A DNA stretch of 64,000 nt from an uncultured Lachnospiraceae bacterium (GTDB taxonomy: Bacteria; Bacillota; Clostridia; Lachnospirales; Lachnospiraceae), in contig CAJURH010000009.1 of the NCBI GenBank assembly GCA_910588775.1, positions 17,195 through 81,194 of the forward strand. Reading direction: 5' to 3'. The notes under the pieces were generated by a model. That model searched no databases. It was given only the letters and a program-made list of their open reading frames with translations, and was not told the DNA's origin. This document shows, in pieces, positions 59,399-64,000 of the stretch; the first letter of the stretch is position 1; the number at the start of each line of letters is the position of its first letter. The position numbers and the translations under genes were made by a program.

Positions 59399-60367
59399 AT
59401 GAGTGAAAAAAAATTTGACGTAATCGCACTGGGCGAGCTGCTCATTGACTTTACGGAAAACGGCGCCAGCGCCCAGGGAAACACGCTGTTTGAGGCCAAC
59501 CCGGGCGGCGCTCCCTGCAATGTGCTGGCCATGCTGACAAAGTTGGGAAAGAAAACCGCGTTCATCGGCAAAGTAGGCAAAGACCAGTTCGGCGTGCATT
59601 TAAAAGAAGTTCTAAAAGAAGCTGGCATTGACACCCAAAACCTGGTTATGGATGAGAAAGTCCACACAACCCTGGCCTTTGTCCACACTTTCGAAGGCGG
59701 AGACCGGGACTTTTCTTTCTACCGGAATCCGGGAGCGGATATGATGCTGACCAAGGATGAAATACAGATGGATGCCATTGCCGCTTCCAGGATTTTCCAC
59801 TTCGGCACTCTCTCTTCCACCCATCCTGGCGTGCGCGAAGCCACAAGGAGCGCACTGGCAAAGGCAAAAAAGGACGGACTTCTGATTTCTTTTGACCCCA
59901 ATCTGCGTGAACCTCTCTGGGATTCGCTGGAGGACGCCCGTCGGGAGATTGCCTATGGCCTGGGTTTCTGCGATGTTTTGAAAATCTCTGACAACGAAAT
60001 GGAGTTCATGACTGGGACCAATGATTACACCAAAGGGGTTGCGAAACTGCGGGAGCAATACTCCATTCCTCTGATTCTGGTGACGCTGGGCAAAGAAGGA
60101 AGCCGCGCCTACTACAAAGACTGGATGGTAGAGGTTCCTCCTTTCCTGCAAGAAAAGACCATCGAAACCACCGGGGCAGGGGATACATTCTGCGCCAGCA
60201 TCTTGAACTATGTGCTGGAACATGGCCTTGAAGCGCTTACCCAGGACCAGTTGAAAGAGATGCTGACTTTCGCCAACGCCGCCGCCTCTTTGATTACCAC
60301 CCGAAAAGGCGCTCTGAGAGTGATGCCTGAAAAAGAAGAAGTTCTGAAATTCATCCAGTCCAAATAA
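59399..60367 (+). CDS. PfkB-family sugar kinase (probable fructokinase)
   Basis: A 322-residue ribokinase-fold kinase. Substrate-side GGAPCNVLAMLTKLGKKTAFIGKVG and catalytic ETTGAGDTFCASIL (base Asp in GAGD) are intact. Length and GGAPxN are typical of fructokinases such as ScrK, but the sugar is not proven. It has its own promoter (59329-59357), SD AGGAGGG and a strong terminator, so it is monocistronic. Confidence 0.9.
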   Translation: MSEKKFDVIALGELLIDFTENGASAQGNTLFEANPGGAPCNVLAMLTKLGKKTAFIGKVGKDQFGVHLKEVLKEAGIDTQNLVMDEKVHTTLAFVHTFEGGDRDFSFYRNPGADMMLTKDEIQMDAIAASRIFHFGTLSSTHPGVREATRSALAKAKKDGLLISFDPNLREPLWDSLEDARREIAYGLGFCDVLKISDNEMEFMTGTNDYTKGVAKLREQYSIPLILVTLGKEGSRAYYKDWMVEVPPFLQEKTIETTGAGDTFCASILNYVLEHGLEALTQDQLKEMLTFANAAASLITTRKGALRVMPEKEEVLKFIQSK

Positions 60368-60371
60368 CGGC

Positions 60372-60416
60372 AAAAAAGCCGGCAATGCACTTTTAAATTG
60401 CGTTGCCAGCTTTTTT
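60372..60416 (+). terminator. Terminator after the PfkB gene
   Basis: AAAAAAGC and GGCAATGCA pair with TGCGTTGCC and GCTTTTTT (60372-60389 / 60399-60416). Symmetry makes it potentially bidirectional. Confidence 0.8.
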
Positions 60417-60424
60417 CATTTCTT

Positions 60425-60574
60425 CTACAATTTCCAATAGCTTTTCACGGATTTTCCTATATGTCCGATGCCTTTTAAATACGTTTTACGGTGACGGTAA
60501 ACAGACCGGACAATCCGGTACAGCCGTCTGCATTCCCGTATCTTGCCCCTTAGATATTTCCTGGTCTGTCTCAT
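60425..60574 (-). CDS. Short strongly basic ORF
   Basis: 49 codons, MRQTRKYLRGKI at the start and KSVKSYWKL at the end, with about a third Arg/Lys and several Tyr. ATG 60574 lies 31 nt after the serA stop with GGCAGGGCGG upstream, so it could be the last gene of the ilv-serA run. The family is not recognised and it may be a fortuitous ORF. Confidence 0.4.
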   Translation of the reverse strand: MRQTRKYLRGKIRECRRLYRIVRSVYRHRKTYLKGIGHIGKSVKSYWKL

Positions 60575-60605
60575 ATCCGCCCTGCCTTTCTCTTCTAAAC
60601 CTAAT

Positions 60606-61769
60606 CTATTTAACGGCCCTTACCCGGATGACTCCTGGGATAGCGCCCAGCACTTCCAGCACTTCCTGGGAAACCGCAGATTCCACATCCACCAGTGTGT
60701 ATGCGTTTTCCCCACGGCTCTTGTTTGTCAGGTCCGCTATGTTGATTCCCTCGTCGCCCAGCGTTTTTGCCACCTGGCTGATCATGTTGGGGATGTTTTC
60801 ATGGATGATGCCGATTCTGCCAGCCGCACTGCAGATGCCCATATTGCATTCTGGGAAGTTTACAGAATTCTTGATGTTTCCATTTTCCATGTAATCTCTG
60901 ATTTCTTTCACAGCCATAATGGCGCAGTTTTCTTCTGACTCTTCTGTGGAAGCGCCCAGATGGGGAGTGACCAGCGTTCCTTTCACGCCTGCCACCACCG
61001 GATTGGCAAAATCGGTTACGTATTTCTTCACTTTTCCACTCTCCAGAGCAGCCACCAGAGCTTTCTCATCCACCAGCATATCCCTGGCAAAGTTTAAGAT
61101 TACCACGCCTTCCTTCATCTGATCAATGGCTTCCGGATTGATCATCTGTTTGGTGTCATCCATCAGCGGCACATGAATGGTAATGTAATCGCACTGGCTG
61201 TAGATCTCCTCTAAGCTTGTGGCATGATGAATGCTTCTGGACAGATTCCAGGCTGCGTCTATGGAAATATAGGGATCGTAGCCATATACGTCCATGCCCA
61301 GATGCACGGCGGCGTTGGCAACCATAGCGCCGATGGCCCCCAGGCCGATGATGCCCAGTTTCTTTCCGCTGATTTCACATCCGGCGAATTCCTTTTTCTT
61401 CTTTTCCGCCAGTTTACCAATGTCTTCCTGGCTATCATTGTGTTCTACCCATTCAATTCCGCCCACGATGTCTCTGGAGGCCAGCAACATTCCGGCCAAA
61501 ACCAGTTCTTTTACACCGTTGGCGTTGGCGCCGGGGGTGTTAAATACCACAATCCCTTTTTTGGAACACTCGTCCAACGGAATGTTATTCACGCCTGCTC
61601 CGGCACGGGCAATCGCTGTAATGGATGCCGGAATGTCCATCTCGGTCATTTTGGCGCTGCGCACCAGAACAGCCTCGGATTCTTCCAACTGATCCACTTT
61701 CTGATAGTCTTCACTGAATAATTTCAGTCCTTTGCCTGAAATTGGGTTCAAACAATGATAATGAAACAT
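60606..61769 (-). CDS. serA: D-3-phosphoglycerate dehydrogenase family (SerA, 387 aa)
   Basis: A 387-residue D-isomer 2-hydroxyacid dehydrogenase. The NAD loop GLGAIGAMVANAA, catalytic Arg in LNFARDMLVDE, Glu/His in VTPHLGASTEESEENCA, and a C-terminal ACT domain (about 315-387) are present. It makes 3-phosphohydroxypyruvate for serine synthesis. It starts 1 nt after the ilvB stop, with its SD inside ilvB. Confidence 0.92.
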   Translation of the reverse strand: MFHYHCLNPISGKGLKLFSEDYQKVDQLEESEAVLVRSAKMTEMDIPASITAIARAGAGVNNIPLDECSKKGIVVFNTPGANANGVKELVLAGMLLASRDIVGGIEWVEHNDSQEDIGKLAEKKKKEFAGCEISGKKLGIIGLGAIGAMVANAAVHLGMDVYGYDPYISIDAAWNLSRSIHHATSLEEIYSQCDYITIHVPLMDDTKQMINPEAIDQMKEGVVILNFARDMLVDEKALVAALESGKVKKYVTDFANPVVAGVKGTLVTPHLGASTEESEENCAIMAVKEIRDYMENGNIKNSVNFPECNMGICSAAGRIGIIHENIPNMISQVAKTLGDEGINIADLTNKSRGENAYTLVDVESAVSQEVLEVLGAIPGVIRVRAVK

Positions 61770-61770
61770 T

Positions 61771-63441
61771 TTACAAATCCTCCTCATCAAATGCATTTTC
61801 AATATTAGCGCCAGCAGGCACCATGGGAAATACTTTCAGATCGCTGTCAATCTGACAGTCCACCACAATGGGCCCTGGATTTTTCAAAGCTTTCTCAAGA
61901 GCTGGGACCACTTCTTCTTTGCTGGTGATGCGTATGCCGTCGGCGCCCATGGCCTCGGCTACTTTCACAAAGTCCACGCCGTCCTGGAGCACTGTATGGG
62001 AATAGCGCTCTTCATAAAACAGCGTCTGCCACTGGCGCACCATTCCCAGCACATGGTTATTCAACACCAACTCCACCAAAGGCAAGCCGTTTCGCACCGC
62101 AGTGGCCAATTCATTCATATTCATACGGAAACAACCGTCGCCAGCGATATTCACAACGGTCTTTTCCGGCATTCCCATCTTAGCCCCGATGGCCGCACCC
62201 AGACCGTAACCCATGGTGCCAAGACCTCCGGAGCTTAAGAACGTCCGGGGATTGGCGTATTTATAAAACTGAGCGGCCCACATCTGGTGCTGCCCCACAT
62301 CTGTGGTGATGATGGCGTCTCCTCCAGTGAGTTCATACAGTTTTTCTATAATATATGGTCCGGTGAGCTGACTGTCGTCGTAGCGCAGGGGATGTTTTTC
62401 CTTTAACTCTTTTACCTGGTTCAGCCATTCTGTGTGGTCCATGGGCTGTAACTTCTCGTTGAGTTTTTGCAAAGTTATCTTAACATCTCCCACAACGCTG
62501 GCATCCACCAAAACATTTTTATTCACTTCCGCCGGATCGATATCCAACTGGAGTATCTTGGCGTTCTTTGCAAAATTCTGGGTGTTGCCCGTCACCCGGT
62601 CGCTGAATCTGGAACCCACAACAATTAGCAAATCGCTTCGGGTCACGCCTAAGTTGGACGCCTTGGTTCCATGCATGCCCAGCATCCCTGTGTAGAGTTC
62701 ATCCGTTCCGGGAAAAGCCCCTTTTCCCATCAGACTGTCGCATACCGGCGCCTGGATGGTGTGGGCAAAATCTTTTAATTCTTCTGCCGCCCCCGCTATA
62801 ATGGCGCCGCCGCCTGCAAAGATAAATGGTCTCTGGGATTCCCGAATCATTTGCACTGCCCGCTCAATATCCGTTTCGTTCATACGCTCTGTGGACAAGA
62901 CGATATCTTTTGGTTTCTGACGAACATATTCCACCTTGTCTGCAGTGGCGTTCTTGGTTATATCCACCAGCACAGGGCCGGGACGATCACTCTGGGCGAT
63001 ATGAAATGCTTTTCGAAGGGTATCCGCCAGTTCATTTACGTCTTTTACAATATAGCTATGTTTCGTAATGGGCATTACAATCCCCGCAATATCCACTTCC
63101 TGAAAGGAATCTTTGCCCAGGAGCGGTTTTCCCACGTTGGCGGTGATGGCCACCAGCGGTACAGAATCCATGTAAGCGGTGGCAATTCCTGTGACCAGGT
63201 TCGTGGCGCCCGGACCGGAGGTAGCCAGGCAGACCCCTACTTTGCCCGTTGCGCGGGCATAACCGTCCGCCGCATGGGATGCGCCCTGCTCGTGGGAGGT
63301 AAGGACATGGCGTATCTCGTCTTTGTGCTGGTATAAGGCATCGTATATATTTAGGATGGCTCCGCCCGGATAGCCAAAGACTGTGTCTACGCCCTGTTCC
63401 TTCAGGCATTCGATTACAATTTCGGAACCTGTAAGCTGCAT
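61771..63441 (-). CDS. ilvB: Acetolactate synthase large subunit
   Basis: A 556-residue TPP enzyme of branched-chain amino-acid synthesis. The catalytic Glu is in TSHEQGASHAADGYAR, the TPP motif in AGDGCFRMNMNELATAVRN, and GYPGGAILNIYDAL starts the N-terminal domain. No ilvN regulatory subunit is next to it; it lies between ilvD and serA. The ATG is preceded by ACAGGAGG. Confidence 0.93.
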   Translation of the reverse strand: MQLTGSEIVIECLKEQGVDTVFGYPGGAILNIYDALYQHKDEIRHVLTSHEQGASHAADGYARATGKVGVCLATSGPGATNLVTGIATAYMDSVPLVAITANVGKPLLGKDSFQEVDIAGIVMPITKHSYIVKDVNELADTLRKAFHIAQSDRPGPVLVDITKNATADKVEYVRQKPKDIVLSTERMNETDIERAVQMIRESQRPFIFAGGGAIIAGAAEELKDFAHTIQAPVCDSLMGKGAFPGTDELYTGMLGMHGTKASNLGVTRSDLLIVVGSRFSDRVTGNTQNFAKNAKILQLDIDPAEVNKNVLVDASVVGDVKITLQKLNEKLQPMDHTEWLNQVKELKEKHPLRYDDSQLTGPYIIEKLYELTGGDAIITTDVGQHQMWAAQFYKYANPRTFLSSGGLGTMGYGLGAAIGAKMGMPEKTVVNIAGDGCFRMNMNELATAVRNGLPLVELVLNNHVLGMVRQWQTLFYEERYSHTVLQDGVDFVKVAEAMGADGIRITSKEEVVPALEKALKNPGPIVVDCQIDSDLKVFPMVPAGANIENAFDEEDL

Positions 63442-63456
63442 ATGTTCTTCCTCCTG

Positions 63457-64000
63457 TTAATTCTCATTTGCACTTCCCGGTATTTCCAGGATAGCTCCCC
63501 GGTTGCCGGAAGTCACCATGGACGCATAACGGGCCAAATATCCTGTCGTTACCTTTGGCTGCCTGGGCTGCCACTTAGCCTTCCGGGAAGCCAGTTCTTC
63601 TTCTGAAAGTTTTACATTCAATTTCAGCTTGGGAATGTCTATTTGGATAACATCCCCTTCTTCCAAAAGCGCAATGGGGCCGCCTACCGCCGCTTCTGGC
63701 GATACATGTCCGATGGAAGCGCCGCGGGAAGCGCCGCTGAAACGTCCGTCTGTAATAAGAGCCACGCTTTCGCCCAGGCCCATGCCTGCAATGGCGGAGG
63801 TGGGATTCAACATTTCCCGCATGCCTGGACCGCCTTTGGGACCTTCGTAACGAATCACCACCACGTCTCCCGACTGGATCTCGCCTCCCAGAATAGCCTG
63901 GCAGGCTTCCTCATCGGATTCAAAGATCCGGGCTGGCCCTTCATGGACCATCATCTCGGCCACAACGGCGGAGCGCTTCACCACGCTTCCATCTGGAGCC
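63457..64000 (-). CDS. ilvD: Dihydroxy-acid dehydratase, C-terminal part
   Basis: The frame is open to the window edge; the visible part starts at LAPDGSVVKRSAV-like sequence and includes RYEGPKGGPGMREMLNPT, LITDGRFSGASRGASIGHVSPEA and VTSGNRGAILE. It dehydrates dihydroxy acids to 2-oxo acids for valine, leucine and isoleucine using an Fe-S cluster. It lies 15 nt before ilvB. Confidence 0.95.
   Translation of the reverse strand, partial: APDGSVVKRSAVVAEMMVHEGPARIFESDEEACQAILGGEIQSGDVVVIRYEGPKGGPGMREMLNPTSAIAGMGLGESVALITDGRFSGASRGASIGHVSPEAAVGGPIALLEEGDVIQIDIPKLKLNVKLSEEELASRKAKWQPRQPKVTTGYLARYASMVTSGNRGAILEIPGSANEN

Noticed and set aside
1..64000. CRISPR arrays, insertion sequences, rRNA genes
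   Set aside because: No regular direct repeats with spacers, transposase motifs or rRNA sequence were seen by eye; only short inverted repeats are present.

Overview
The window looks like chromosome of an endospore-forming, anaerobic Clostridia bacterium, most likely Lachnospiraceae. This is inferred from gene content and order, not from a database search. Supporting signs are the spoIIGA-sigE pair, the Prp protease beside an L27 with a cleavable N-terminal extension, the yggS-sepF-ylmH division block, a T-box leader on thrS, TTG/GTG starts behind strong Shine-Dalgarno sites, and TTGACA/TATAAT-type promoters. No prophage, insertion sequence, CRISPR array or rRNA is visible.

Layout. 1-15.9 kb (+): end of a PBP2-type transpeptidase, minD, minE, rodA, a D,D-carboxypeptidase, a small P-loop protein, a DUF378 protein (-), an HlyD-like membrane protein, yggS, sepF, ylmH, aroB, lspA, an RluD-family synthase, a cytidylate-kinase-like gene, a TtcA-like gene (-), an AI-2E-family permease, dtd and a choline-binding-repeat/M23 endopeptidase. 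15.9-22.2 kb: a tyrosine recombinase divergent from lexA, then a minus-strand housekeeping run (rplU, prp, rpmA, obgE, yhbY, nadD, yqeK, rsfS). 22.3-22.9 kb: an isolated cobalamin riboswitch with its own promoter and terminator but no recognisable gene. 23-30 kb (-): trpS, an iron-type alcohol dehydrogenase, an aldehyde dehydrogenase and a PAS-rich hybrid histidine kinase. 30-41 kb: a small membrane protein, a lipoprotein, spoIIGA-sigE, divergent aroD/aroE, thrS with T-box, an Ig-like/LRR surface protein, a YdcF-like protein, a SEC-C protein and tRNA-Pro. 41.5-49 kb: leuS (+), then a minus-strand cysD-cysNC-sulfotransferase-sulfotransferase operon. 49-64 kb: a large membrane protein, RNase G, two radical-SAM-family genes, tRNA-Thr, a transaldolase-like aldolase, MscS, a GlgB-like enzyme, a PfkB sugar kinase (+), and a minus-strand ilvD-ilvB-serA run.

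The two most unusual units are (a) the cobalamin-riboswitch transcript (about 22880 down to 22350), which resembles a riboswitch-controlled non-coding or micro-ORF RNA, and (b) the cysD-cysNC-sulfotransferase operon. The latter can make PAPS and carries no reductase genes, so it appears dedicated to sulfating a molecule rather than to sulfur assimilation. The first sulfotransferase has intact PAPS-binding motifs, while its neighbouring paralogue has both altered. Another clear regulatory match is the spoIIGA promoter: a Spo0A box overlaps the -35, and the -35 to -10 spacer is an unusually long 21 nt, as known for spoIIG in Bacillus.

Starts were adjusted wherever a Shine-Dalgarno site favoured a codon other than the longest open frame. 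All functional calls come from motif recognition and context.
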